Notes under the pieces: model-generated | Database searches by the model: none | The model's input: the letters and a program-made list of their open reading frames with translations, nothing else | Told to the model about the DNA's origin: nothing | Part shown: positions 37,110 to 46,133 of the stretch, one piece after another | Numbering within the stretch: position 1 is the stretch's first letter | Layout: each line of letters opens with the position of its first letter | Translations under genes and position numbers: made by a program | Source of the DNA: Verrucomicrobiales bacterium | Lineage (GTDB): Bacteria; Verrucomicrobiota; Verrucomicrobiia; Limisphaerales; UBA9464 | Assembly (NCBI GenBank): GCA_027488845.1 | Contig: JAIYBC010000046.1 | Span: forward strand, 62,001-126,000 | Reading direction: 5' to 3' | DNA length: 64,000 nucleotides

Positions 37110-37258
37110 CGGTTCCGACGGGCCAGCGGATGGGCGCCACGACGACACGCGTCGGAGCAGTACTTCACGGATTCCCAATCGCGCTCCCACTTCTTGCGCC
37201 AGACGAACGGGCGTCCGCACGCGACACAGTCCTTCGAAGGCAGCCGGGACTTCTTCAT
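37106..37258 (-). CDS. DUF2256 zinc-ribbon-like small protein
   Basis: A 50-aa protein, family DUF2256. It has four cysteines in the pattern CVACGRPF ... [10 protein letters not shown], suggesting a small zinc-binding ribbon, with the conserved [16 protein letters not shown] in between. The start is the ATG at 37258, 4-nt overlap with the stop of the photolyase-like gene upstream; the stop overlaps the DUF3253 start in the same way. DUF2256 genes commonly neighbour cryptochrome/photolyase genes. The molecular role is unknown. Confidence 0.92.
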   Translation of the reverse strand: MKKSRLPSKDCVACGRPFVWRKKWERDWESVKYCSDACRRGAHPLARRNR

Positions 37259-38529
37259 CGGAGGACCTCCAGGACGGAAGTCCCCTCGCAGGTCTTGCGA
37301 AGGCGTCGTCCGACGCGGTCCCAGAAGTCGAAGAAGCCCTTCCGGGCGAGCGGCCACAGCGCCGCGTCCCACGGCCTCCGGACCTCGATCCACTCGACGC
37401 CCTCGTCGGCAAGGGCCTTTCGGATCTCGTCCCTCTGATCCGCCAGCGGCCCTACCGCCAACTCGGCGCTGACCAGTCGGCGGAAGCCATGCTCGCCGGC
37501 CAAGCCGGCCAACGTCTGCGCCAGGGAGTCTCCGCCGTCGCCGGCGCAGTTCTCCCACCGATCCGGGTCGAAGTGTGCATTCGCACGACCCCAGGCGTCG
37601 CCCACGGCCCGGTCCCGCCAGACCCTCGCCACCGGCCCCGGTTCGTCGTCGGCGTCCGCGGGCGGGATCCCGATGTGCAACAGGATCGGATTCCTCAACG
37701 CGGCCAAGGACGAGAGTTCCACCGAGCCGTCCTCCTCATGGATCCACAAGCCGGTGGCGACCTCCGATTCCCCGGGGCGCTCCGGTCGTTCCGCCAGGGA
37801 GCTCGGCCGGGTGTCGGCGTGTTCCTCGACGACCACCGCGCGGACCCGGTCGTCGTCCAGGCGTCCGATCCCGGTGGCATCGGCGAGCAGTTCGGGAGCG
37901 GCGAACTTCTCCAGGTTGGAACGCCGCACGAGGTAGGTCTTGCCCGGTGTCTGCAACCCGGCGACCCAACGCCACGAAAGCGTGTTGCTGGCCGGATCGA
38001 AGTCGAGCAGGTGCCGTTGGAAGTGGTCGGCGCCGAGTTCCCAAGGAAGCCCTTCGACATGGATCCAGAACGAGGCCCACCACATCCGGGCGTGGTTGTG
38101 CAGGTAGCCGGTCCCGAGGAGTTCCCGGGCGAAACGGTCCATGACCGCGACCCCGCTTCGGCCCGCGGCGACTTCCTCGGCGCGCCGGCGGACCGGCTCC
38201 GGGGCCTCGCGACGCAGGTGCTCCACACGCCGGCGGAAAGTGGTCCACACGGCGGGCCGCAGCTGCAGCCAACCCTTCCAGTAGGAGCGCCAGAACACCT
38301 CCTGGATGAACTTCTCCACCGGGCCGAACGGATGGGTCGCGAGCACCTCCCGGACGACTTCCTCTTCCGTGACCAGCCGGGCCCGGATGGCCGCGGAAAG
38401 CCGGGACACGTCGTCATGGCCCGTCAGGACCCGGTTGCGGGTTCCGGAATAGCGGGCACAAGCCGGAAGGAAGTCCGCCAGCCTTCGCTGGGCGGATTCC
38501 CGGGTCGCGGGGAAACGTTCGACGTCCAC
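37255..38529 (-). CDS. photolyase-like FAD-binding protein with rearranged domains
   Basis: A 424-aa protein from GTG at 38529 ([17 protein letters not shown]); a TTG at 38562 is an alternative. The N-terminal ~240 residues form the FAD-binding helical domain of the cryptochrome/photolyase family: [31 protein letters not shown] and [17 protein letters not shown]. No alpha/beta antenna domain precedes it. Instead the C-terminal half ([15 protein letters not shown] ... [20 protein letters not shown] ... [12 protein letters not shown]) resembles, in strand order and in its closing KGxxxFWxR pattern, the antenna domain that normally comes first, so the protein may be circularly permuted. It is the first gene of the ATGA-coupled operon. 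Repair activity is uncertain. Confidence 0.85.
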   Translation of the reverse strand: MDVERFPATRESAQRRLADFLPACARYSGTRNRVLTGHDDVSRLSAAIRARLVTEEEVVREVLATHPFGPVEKFIQEVFWRSYWKGWLQLRPAVWTTFRRRVEHLRREAPEPVRRRAEEVAAGRSGVAVMDRFARELLGTGYLHNHARMWWASFWIHVEGLPWELGADHFQRHLLDFDPASNTLSWRWVAGLQTPGKTYLVRRSNLEKFAAPELLADATGIGRLDDDRVRAVVVEEHADTRPSSLAERPERPGESEVATGLWIHEEDGSVELSSLAALRNPILLHIGIPPADADDEPGPVARVWRDRAVGDAWGRANAHFDPDRWENCAGDGGDSLAQTLAGLAGEHGFRRLVSAELAVGPLADQRDEIRKALADEGVEWIEVRRPWDAALWPLARKGFFDFWDRVGRRLRKTCEGTSVLEVLR

Positions 38530-38604
38530 CGTCGAACCTGTCCCGGCACGGCTGGGAATCAAGGCCGTCGGTCGACGGGGTCGGACAAGGTCCGACGCCG
38601 AGGC

Positions 38605-39465
38605 CTACCGTATCGGGCGGGTGGACCGCTCCATCAGCCAGTACACGTCCTTGTTGTTGGCGGAGCCCACGTTCAGCGGGATCTCCGTCCCGCGACGCAG
38701 CACCGGGACCGTCCTCGGATCGAGCCACTTCTTGATCTCGGAATGGCCGTCCGCGAAGGACAGGCCGCCGGCCCGGCTGTGGTAGCCGGCGGGGTAGTCG
38801 ACGATCTTCCAGAGCTGCGGCTGGTCGGGCCAACCGGTCATGCCGACGATCATCTCGCCGTCGTTGATGCTGTCCTCGCGTTCATCTATGAAGGCCCAGG
38901 TCATGGACGGTCCCGGGTCGGTGAGGTCGGAACCCTTCTTGTAGATCCGGCAGTTCTGCCCGAAGCCCTGCACGTCCGTGGAATCGAACCACCCGTTCAT
39001 GGCCATGCTGCGCACGCGGGGCCGCTTGACGCCGGCGACGGTGACCGTGCTGAGGTCGGCCGGGCACTTGAAGATGGCCTTGGCCGCGCCGACGTATTTC
39101 CAGAGCAGGCCGTTGGTGAGGTCACGGTCGGAGTAGTTGCTGGTGTTGCCCGGATCGAAGTTCAACGAGCCGTGCACCCATTCGTTCGGACCGTAGGACT
39201 GCGGCAACCGGTCGGCGCTGTCGTCCACGTACAACTGCCAGCCGGTCATCAGCTGCTTGCCGTTGTTCATGCACTGGATGCCGACCGCCTTGGCCTTGGC
39301 CTTGCCCAGCGCCGGCAGGAGCATGCCGGCCAGGATGGCGATGATGGCGATGACCACCAGCAGTTCGATGAGAGTGAAACCGGACCGCTGGGCGCCTCGG
39401 TTGGCAACCGCAGACCTCGGGAGGCCTGTGGAAGGGTTCGTTGGACAGAGCGGAGAAAGCGTCAT
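38605..39465 (-). CDS. type II pseudopilin-like protein with H-x(n)-DG tail
   Basis: A 286-aa exported protein with the leader [20 protein letters not shown] and cleavage after Gly. The C-terminal region contains [14 protein letters not shown], the H-x(9)-DG(H) signature of verrucomicrobial/planctomycetal DUF1559-type pseudopilins. The start is the ATG at 39465, leaving a basic leader of ~28 residues. Unlike the two other pseudopilin genes here it is not followed by a small lipoprotein gene; next downstream, 75 nt away, is the photolyase-like operon. Function unknown. Confidence 0.88.
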   Translation of the reverse strand: MTLSPLCPTNPSTGLPRSAVANRGAQRSGFTLIELLVVIAIIAILAGMLLPALGKAKAKAVGIQCMNNGKQLMTGWQLYVDDSADRLPQSYGPNEWVHGSLNFDPGNTSNYSDRDLTNGLLWKYVGAAKAIFKCPADLSTVTVAGVKRPRVRSMAMNGWFDSTDVQGFGQNCRIYKKGSDLTDPGPSMTWAFIDEREDSINDGEMIVGMTGWPDQPQLWKIVDYPAGYHSRAGGLSFADGHSEIKKWLDPRTVPVLRRGTEIPLNVGSANNKDVYWLMERSTRPIR

Positions 39466-39723
39466 GGGAATTGCGAGGTCGAATCGGCTGGGAACCGGCC
39501 CCTCGTCGACACCACAACTAGAGGGTCCACCCGACGGTGAACAGCAACGAACCGGAGACGAAATGCGGACGTCAGACCATGCCCCATGGGAGATCGGGGA
39601 AAACCGAGGAAAACCGGGCAAACCGAAGTCCCCTGCGGCGAGCCGTCCGAAAATCGATCGCAATTTGGAAAATGCCGTTGACGGTTAAAAGCGGGCCCCG
39701 CTAATTTCCGCGCCCCTGACGGA

Positions 39724-39795
39724 TCCAGAGTAGCTCAATGGTAGAGCAATCGGCTGTTAACCGATGGGTTGTAGGTTCGAGCCCTACCTCTGGAG
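39724..39795 (+). tRNA. tRNA-Asn (anticodon GTT), CCA encoded
   Basis: A complete cloverleaf: acceptor TCCAGAG/CTCTGGA (39724-39730 and 39788-39794), D-arm GCTC/GAGC, anticodon arm with loop CTGTTAA giving anticodon GTT, T-arm GTAGG-TTCGAGC-CCTAC, discriminator G39795, then encoded CCA at 39796-39798. The 3' half of the T-loop through the acceptor is duplicated at 53556, marking this gene as the attachment site of the following island. Confidence 0.97.
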
Positions 39796-39860
39796 CCATC
39801 TTCCCAGGCTCCCCCACCGTCCGGAATCCCTTCCCTCCTGAAAGGGCACCGTCGTGCCCG
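39778..39860 (+). repeat. left island end (attachment-site repeat at tRNA-Asn 3' end)
   Basis: Bases 39778-39811 are identical to 53556-53589 (34 nt), and 39812-39860 match 53590-53640 with a few changes and small gaps. The second part holds a hairpin, GGGCAC (39844-39849) with GTGCCC (39854-39859), probably the tRNA terminator. Direct repeats at a tRNA 3' end are the standard trace of tyrosine-recombinase integration. Confidence 0.88.
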
Positions 39861-40144
39861 GTGGGGCATCGGTTTCAACCCGTGACGGAGAACCGACCCA
39901 GATCCCGCCAGATCAATCGGATTTCACGATGCCAGTATGCTCAGAAGGGGCTTGGCATGGTGAGCGATCAGGCCCGAGCAGCCGACGGGTATCGACGAAG
40001 CAATGGAAAGTCAGAGATTTCGCGTCAGCCGTCCGCCTTCAGAACCAAAGCGAGCAGCGATCTGCATGCACCGAAGGACAGTCGACCACACTGCCATCCG
40101 AACAGCCCACCTCGACTGCAACCCGCTGAATCCCCCCACGAGGT
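39861..40144. other. island entry region, no gene seen
   Basis: About 280 nt between the attachment repeat and the methyltransferase pseudogene. No frame with a recognisable domain, no tandem repeats, and no recombinase remnant was found. Confidence 0.4.
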
Positions 40145-40597
40145 TCAGAATGAGACCAGGCGAAACTCAGGCGGACGAAACACGACCACCGCTAATGGAA
40201 ACGGAGCAGCGGTGACGCTGTTACCGAACCGAAGGCGGCCTCGGATCAGCCTGACCTCACCCCGCATCACGTACTCGTGCCACCACCGGGTGTCGGTGCG
40301 CGCCGGCAAGAGGCAGACGACGACAGCTCCTTGTCGGGAGGACTCGTAGGCCTTCTTTAGCCAGTCGCCGAAGGATCGACCATAGGGCGGGTTCATGAAG
40401 ACCGTCTGACGCCCCCAATCCTGTCGGAGCCCGTCGTCTTCCCGAGTGAAGAAGAGGGCTCACTTGGCGTTCTCCTTGGACGCACACGGATCCAAGGCGA
40501 ACGAGAATTCCGCTTGGAGGGCGTCGAAAAGCCACTGCGGCGTGGGCCAATCGTCAGTGGCGGAGGAGAAGAGAGGAGACCAATCGCGATTCGACAT
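40145..40597 (-). pseudogene. phage-type DNA N6-adenine methyltransferase, interrupted by one TGA
   Basis: One continuous frame from ATG 40597 to the stop at 40145 reads as a phage Dam-like methyltransferase (PF05869 type): SSATDDWPTPQWLFDAL, LDPCASKENAK, FFTREDDGLRQDWG, the catalytic FMNPPYGRSF, CLLPARTDTRWWHEYVM and GEVRLIRGRLRFG. Codon 46 (40462-40460) is TGA, where the family has Cys after NAK; the partial copy at 45.7 kb has TGC at that position. Length (about 150 codons) is otherwise full. The simplest reading is a recent nonsense mutation. It is divergent from the large STAND gene. Confidence 0.85.
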
Positions 40598-40717
40598 GCC
40601 TTGCAGCATCCCTTTTAGCGAAAGAAGCGCGTAAAGGAGCAACAGGAGAGGATCTCCTGAGCAATCGCGATTGGAAAAGTAAAGCCCCCCGGTTCCACTG
40701 GAAACAGCGAGGAACCG
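40461..40717. repeat. island direct repeat, copy A (methyltransferase 5' end plus upstream)
   Basis: Highly similar to 45659-45918 over its entire length. It spans the first 45 codons of the methyltransferase frame and ~120 nt upstream. Each copy holds two perfect palindromes AATCGCGATT about 80 nt apart (here 40582-40591 and 40663-40672), which may be operator sites for the divergent promoters. Confidence 0.85.
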
Positions 40718-40769
40718 TTGATATGCCACAGATGCGTCTTGTGCGACTGAACCCCGGGTTCGATCCTTA

Positions 40770-43700
40770 ATGAACGAGATCACGATCAACTGGAATTCGA
40801 TCCGTCCGCTCAACGGTGGCCGAGACAAAGGCTTCGAGGAACTCTGCTCGCAACTTGCTCGCGCGGAGACACCTGGCGGAGCACGTTTCGTTCGAAAGGG
40901 AACGCCGGATGCGGGTGTCGAGTGCTACGCGGTACTTGCTGACGGGACGGAATGGGGCTGGCAGTCGAAGTACTTCGATACCCTCGGTGACTCGCAGTGG
41001 CAACAGATTGACCACTCCATCGAGACCGCGATCGATAAGCACAAACACTTGGTTCGCTACTTCGTTTGCGTTCCGCTCGATCTACCTGATGCGCGCATCG
41101 AGGGCCGCAAATCCGCGAAGGACCGCTGGGATGAGCACGTAACGAAGTGGCGCGGCTGGGTGCAGGCGAAGAATCGAACCATCGAGTTTGTTTGGTGGGG
41201 CAGCAGCGAGTTGCTCGATCGCCTCGCTCGAATTGAGAACGTTGGACGAGTTCGCTTCTGGTTCGACAAGCGCGGCTTCGACGGATCGTGGTTCTCTTTG
41301 CGTCTCGAGGAAGCCATCAAAGCAGCCGGGCCACGGTACACGCCCGAACTTCACGTCGAGCTGCCGATCGCCGAAGATCTGGATGCGTTCGGGAGAACGA
41401 AGAGGTTTTTTGATCGCGTCAAAGCATTGGCCATCCCAGTAAGGGAGGCCCTTGAGAGGGCCCACCACTCAGAGCATTCTATCGCTGACGCCGAGACTGC
41501 GGCGATGACAAAGAGCCTCTCCGAGGCGGTAAAAATGGTATTGAACGCGCTCGGCGCGATTTCGCGGGTCGCCGCCGGACCACTTCCCTTCACGGGCGTC
41601 GTCGAGAAGATCAAAGCGACCAGTGCGCCCTTACAGGCGCTTGCTGCGCATCTAGAGAAGCGTGCAGCGGAACATGACGCGCGGAAGCCCACGTACGAGG
41701 CTGGCCATGGTCGATACCGTAGGAACCCGTTTCGAGAGCGCGGCTACACCCTACGACTCCTGGACCACGAGCTACGCGATGCGTCTGAGACTTTGCGCCG
41801 CGCCGACGAGTTGGCCGCAAGGAGTACACTTTTCCTGCACGGTAACGCAGGCACTGGCAAGACGCATCTCCTCTGTGACGTGGTAAAGCGACGCGTCGAG
41901 TTACACCAGCCGACTGTCCTGCTGATGGGGCAACGCTTCGTGAGCAACGATGCTCCGTGGCCCCAGGTGTTGCAGCACCTCGACCTCTCCGGTCTCTCCG
42001 CCGAGGAATTCATTGGCGCGCTAGAGGCATCAGCACAGGCGAGTGACGAGCGGGCGCTGATCTTCATCGACGCAATCAACGAGGGCACCGGACGCACAAT
42101 TTGGCCGACTCATTTGGCCGCATTCTTGGCTCAGGTTGGGCGGTCTCCATGGCTTGGCGTTGTTCTGTCGGTGCGCAGTTCGTACGAGGACGTGGTTATC
42201 CCGACGGAGGTGCGCGAGGAAGCCTTGTTCGTGACTCATCATGGTTTTCGCGAGAACGAGTACGACGCCACGAAGACATTCTTCGTTCACTATGGATTGG
42301 AGCTTCCATCGACTCCCCTCCTCGCGCCCGAGTTCCAGAACCCCCTATTCCTGAAAACGCTTTGCCTTGGCCTTCACAAGCAGGGCGACCGGCGATTGCC
42401 TCGCGGCTTCCACGGAATTTCGGCCGTGTTCAACTTGTACCTCGACACGGTCAACGCCCGACTGGCCCAACAATTAGGCTACGACCCGCGAACGCCGCTT
42501 GTGCGCCGCGCCGTTGATGCTTTCGCGGTAGCGCTAGCAGACGCCAACGAACGTTGGCTGCAGCGTGAACGGGCGGCCCAGGTCGTTGACACGCTTCTTC
42601 CGAACCGAGACTTCGAGCGTTCGCTTTCTCGCGGCCTCGTCCTTGAAGGCGTCCTTGCCGAAGATTCCCTTCTTCGCGACGGAACGAACCATCATGACGT
42701 CGTCTACATCGGGTATGAGCGCCTTGCCGATCACCTCATTGCGAAGGCCCTCCTCGACAAAGTGCCCGCGCCACCGAACTGGGCCACCGCCTTTTCCGCA
42801 AATGGCGTCCTTTCAGCTGTGGTTGCAGACGAAGACATCCCGCCCGGACTGCTTGAGGCCCTGTTCATTCAGGTCGCCGAACGAACCAAGACTGAACTAC
42901 TTTTGTTTGCCCCGCAGATGGCGTCGCGTTGGGGAACCGGTCACGCCTTTCGCCAGAGCCTCATTTGGCGGAGCAATAATGCCTTTTCCGAGGCCACGCA
43001 GAAGGTGCTCAACGATCTCTCCAGGAACGAACACGAATTGCACGAGACGCTGGATGTCTTGATCACCGTAGCGACCGTTCCGGATCACCCGCTTAACGCG
43101 ATCTATCTGGATCGGCGGCTGCGCAGAGATGAGATGGCAGATCGTGACGCGTGGTGGAGCACCTACCTGTTCAGCGCATGGGAGAGTCAAGGTGCGGTCG
43201 ATCGAATTGTCGACTGGGCATGGGCCGTTGGGGACACGGTTCTTATTGCCGACGACACGGTGGACCTCTGTGGCACTGCGCTCGCGTGGATGCTCACGAC
43301 CTCTCAACGCTTCCTACGCGATCGGGCGACAAAGGCGCTCGTCAATCTCTACACGGGTCGACTCGATGGCATGGTCCGCTTGGTCGATCGTTTCGCGGGT
43401 GTAAATGACCCGTACGTTGCCGAGCGTATCTACGGCATCGCGTATGGAGTCGCGATGCGCAGCCAGGATACCGCCGCCGTCGATGCCCTCGCCGCTTCCG
43501 TGTATCGCCACGTGTTCGAGTCGGGGAATCCGCCTCCGCAAGTCCTTTTGCGGGACTATGCTCGAGGCGTGGTGGAGCGCGCCCTTCATCTCGGCTCGAC
43601 GATCGCAATGGACGCGGCTCTCTTTCGCCCTCCGTACAAGAGCGAGTGGCCGTCCATCCCGTCTGAGGAGGACGTCAAGCCGCTGCTTCCGGATTGGTTG

Positions 43701-45443
43701 AAGGGCTCTCACGACAGCGGTGAGCTTGAGTGGAGTCGCAATGCCATCGGAAGGTCGGTAACGGAGTTCGGTGACTTCGCGCGCTACATCATTGGCACTA
43801 ACTCGTCAGCTGGGTCTCGTGCGTATCTTTCCCTCCGACTAGACGAGCCGACGTGGACGCCGCCTCCTAGTCCTGCAGCGCAGTTGGCTGCGCTTGTCGC
43901 CGACCTCTCCAACGATGAGCTGTCAGCATGGAAGGCTTTCGAGGTGGCGGACCGCTACTATGCGGCGGCCCACGACCAGTTCGTACGCAAAGCATTCGAT
44001 CGGCTAGAGGGGACCGACGGCCAAACTGTGATCGACCTGTCGAATCACGAGGCGCCCGAAGCCGAAACTGAGAAGGATTACCCGCCCGAGCATGCCTCTC
44101 TCAGGACGGCCAGAGACTCGGCCGAGATTAGGCTAAAAACGAGCCTTTCCGCGGAACACGCGGCTCGTTTGAACGCGATCAGAGACGCCAAGGAGAATCA
44201 TCACCCCGCCAGCCTACCACCCAGCTTCGATCTCCGCCAAGTGCAGCGCTACATCCTAAAGCGCGTCTTCGATCTTGGCTGGACGGTCGATCGATTCGGG
44301 CACTTTGATCGCATCATCGTGCGCAACGACGGACGCGAGGCGAACAAGCCCGAACGCATGGGCAAGAAGTACCAGTGGATCGCCTACCACGAGATGATGG
44401 CGTTCCTCTCAGATCATTTCCAGTATCGGGAAGAGTTCCTTGAGGATGGCCGCCATAGCTATAAAGGGCCGTGGCAGGAACACCTGCGCGACATTGATCC
44501 CTCATGCACTCTGCGCGCTCTTCCTGGCGGCACTTCTTGGGACGGGCACGCGGCCGCTTGGTGGTGTCCTGCCCCCTACGCCGCATGGGGAAATGGTGCG
44601 AGCCCAAATGACTGGATTGCGAGGGTCGACGACCTACCGCGGTTCGAGGACTTGCTCGTTTGTGTGAATCCTAAGGATGGGTCGCGCTGGTTGAACGGGC
44701 ACGGTTTCTTCAATTGGAAGGAAGCAGCGCCACCGGATCAACGCCCAACCGACGTGGCGCGGGGCGAACTTTGGTTCATCGCGAACGCCTACCTTATTCG
44801 AAAGTCGGACACGGACGCCTTCCTGAAATGGGCCGAGACGGTCGACTTTATGGGGCGTTGGATGCCAGACCCGCCTCGCGTCACTAGGATGTTTCTCGGT
44901 GAGCATGGTTGGGGGCCAGCATCTCGCTACTTCCAGAACGCCTACTATGGCGATGGAGGTTGGATCCAGCCTCCGCATAGGTGTCCCGTGCGGATTCGAC
45001 AAGTCGCCGTCGAGTATATCAAGGAGGCTAACGATTTCGACTGTTCGGTAGATGCCGGCTATACGCTTCTACTTCCCGCGGAGGAGGTGATGACAAGGCT
45101 CGGCCTTCATTGGACGGGTCGCGATGCCGAGTTTACCACGTTATCGGGTCGACTTGTGGCGCAGGATCCAACGGCGAGCTCTCCAGGGCCGAGCGTTCTG
45201 CTCCTTCGAGCAGACGCTTTACAGGATCTCCAGCATAGCGAAGAAATTACTCTTTGCTGGGCAGTCGTAGGCGAGAAGCAAGTCTTGAACGCGAGCGGCA
45301 CCCGACCACACACCCCGTCGCTACGACTGTCGGGCGCTTACGTTCTTGAGGGAGAAAAGCTGAGGGGTTTCGTGAAAAGGATGCTGGATGAGTATATGCC
45401 TGATGGACTACGACTCATCGACACCTATCGGAGCGAGCGGTGA
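40770..45443 (+). CDS. giant nuclease-STAND NTPase (Avs-like anti-phage protein)
   Basis: A 1557-aa protein. The N-terminal ~190 residues look like a PD-(D/E)xK nuclease of the Mrr/Cap4 kind: D47, E51 and QSK (Q65-K67) in GTPDAGVECY ... WGWQSKYF. A helical linker leads to a STAND/NACHT-type ATPase: Walker A FLHGNAGTGKTHLL (near 354-367) and Walker B ALIFIDAINEG (near 428-438). The remaining ~1000 residues are probably helical repeats acting as sensor, with a less repetitive C-terminal part. This order matches Avs-type defence proteins, in which phage-protein binding triggers tetramerisation and DNA degradation; the specific type is not assigned. The start is the ATG at 40770. GC is lower than outside the island. 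Confidence 0.88.
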   Translation: MNEITINWNSIRPLNGGRDKGFEELCSQLARAETPGGARFVRKGTPDAGVECYAVLADGTEWGWQSKYFDTLGDSQWQQIDHSIETAIDKHKHLVRYFVCVPLDLPDARIEGRKSAKDRWDEHVTKWRGWVQAKNRTIEFVWWGSSELLDRLARIENVGRVRFWFDKRGFDGSWFSLRLEEAIKAAGPRYTPELHVELPIAEDLDAFGRTKRFFDRVKALAIPVREALERAHHSEHSIADAETAAMTKSLSEAVKMVLNALGAISRVAAGPLPFTGVVEKIKATSAPLQALAAHLEKRAAEHDARKPTYEAGHGRYRRNPFRERGYTLRLLDHELRDASETLRRADELAARSTLFLHGNAGTGKTHLLCDVVKRRVELHQPTVLLMGQRFVSNDAPWPQVLQHLDLSGLSAEEFIGALEASAQASDERALIFIDAINEGTGRTIWPTHLAAFLAQVGRSPWLGVVLSVRSSYEDVVIPTEVREEALFVTHHGFRENEYDATKTFFVHYGLELPSTPLLAPEFQNPLFLKTLCLGLHKQGDRRLPRGFHGISAVFNLYLDTVNARLAQQLGYDPRTPLVRRAVDAFAVALADANERWLQRERAAQVVDTLLPNRDFERSLSRGLVLEGVLAEDSLLRDGTNHHDVVYIGYERLADHLIAKALLDKVPAPPNWATAFSANGVLSAVVADEDIPPGLLEALFIQVAERTKTELLLFAPQMASRWGTGHAFRQSLIWRSNNAFSEATQKVLNDLSRNEHELHETLDVLITVATVPDHPLNAIYLDRRLRRDEMADRDAWWSTYLFSAWESQGAVDRIVDWAWAVGDTVLIADDTVDLCGTALAWMLTTSQRFLRDRATKALVNLYTGRLDGMVRLVDRFAGVNDPYVAERIYGIAYGVAMRSQDTAAVDALAASVYRHVFESGNPPPQVLLRDYARGVVERALHLGSTIAMDAALFRPPYKSEWPSIPSEEDVKPLLPDWLKGSHDSGELEWSRNAIGRSVTEFGDFARYIIGTNSSAGSRAYLSLRLDEPTWTPPPSPAAQLAALVADLSNDELSAWKAFEVADRYYAAAHDQFVRKAFDRLEGTDGQTVIDLSNHEAPEAETEKDYPPEHASLRTARDSAEIRLKTSLSAEHAARLNAIRDAKENHHPASLPPSFDLRQVQRYILKRVFDLGWTVDRFGHFDRIIVRNDGREANKPERMGKKYQWIAYHEMMAFLSDHFQYREEFLEDGRHSYKGPWQEHLRDIDPSCTLRALPGGTSWDGHAAAWWCPAPYAAWGNGASPNDWIARVDDLPRFEDLLVCVNPKDGSRWLNGHGFFNWKEAAPPDQRPTDVARGELWFIANAYLIRKSDTDAFLKWAETVDFMGRWMPDPPRVTRMFLGEHGWGPASRYFQNAYYGDGGWIQPPHRCPVRIRQVAVEYIKEANDFDCSVDAGYTLLLPAEEVMTRLGLHWTGRDAEFTTLSGRLVAQDPTASSPGPSVLLLRADALQDLQHSEEITLCWAVVGEKQVLNASGTRPHTPSLRLSGAYVLEGEKLRGFVKRMLDEYMPDGLRLIDTYRSER

Positions 45444-45658
45444 AGTGCACTGCACCCATCCGAGTACTCATCGCCCAAGTCAAGCCAAAGAGCCATTTGA
45501 GTTGACGAGCCGACCAGCAACCGGTTGTTGCGGATGGGCCGCAAGCTTACCGCCGCTGAACCGAAACCATTCCTAGTCCACCAGTCGAAGCGATCATCCT
45601 ACCCAGGAAGTAGAGACTGAGACCCATGGGGGGGCGGCGTACGCATACGAAACCGGCG
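45444..45658. other. gap after STAND gene, no gene seen
   Basis: About 215 nt between the STAND stop and repeat copy B. In the minus-strand frame of copy B the methyltransferase sequence diverges right after NAKCAG, so only unrelated sequence remains here. Confidence 0.4.
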
Positions 45659-45918
45659 CACTTGGCGTTCTCGGCGTACGCGCATGAATCCAAGGCGAAC
45701 GAGAATTCAGCGTGGAGGGCGTCGAAAATCCGCTGCGGCGTGGGCCAGTCGTCGGTGGCGGAGGAGAAGGGAAGAGACTAATCGCGATTCGACATGCCTT
45801 GCAGCATCCCTTTGAGCGAATGAAGCGCGTAAAGGAGCAACACGAGAGGAGGTCCAGAGCAATCGCGATTGGAGAAGTGACTAGTCTTCCAGGCGCCACC
45901 GGAAACAGCGAGGAACCG
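45659..45918. repeat. island direct repeat, copy B (decayed methyltransferase 5' end)
   Basis: Second copy of 40461-40717. On the minus strand it reads MSNRD then TAG, followed in frame by FSSATDDWPTPQRIFDALHA and NAKC, so it is a fragment of the same methyltransferase gene with its own nonsense codon and no 3' part. Palindromes AATCGCGATT lie at 45780-45789 and 45861-45870. It is divergent from the Ntn-hydrolase gene, just as copy A is divergent from the STAND gene. Confidence 0.85.
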
Positions 45919-46133
45919 CTTTTGAACCCCAACAAAGAACCCAAAAGCCTCCCACGGATTGCTCCGAAGGAGGCCGCCACCTCGACCAGCCCACAAAAAC
46001 ATTCGCCAATTTGAAACCAATGCTTTTGTGGACCGTTTGGGAGTTGCGGCATACAACCCTGCCGAGTAAGATGCCGCAACTGAGATGAGGATCCAGGGAA
46101 AGTCGATCCGAGTCAACGTCTTTTCGAATTCTT

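Noticed and set aside
40460-40462. Selenocysteine codon in the methyltransferase
   Set aside because: Only noted as a possibility: there is no visible SECIS stem-loop and the neighbouring copy is also decayed, so a nonsense mutation is favoured.
40735-40765. GGGTTCGATCC, like a tRNA T-arm, before the STAND gene
   Set aside because: No matching T-stem or acceptor can be formed, so it is a chance match.
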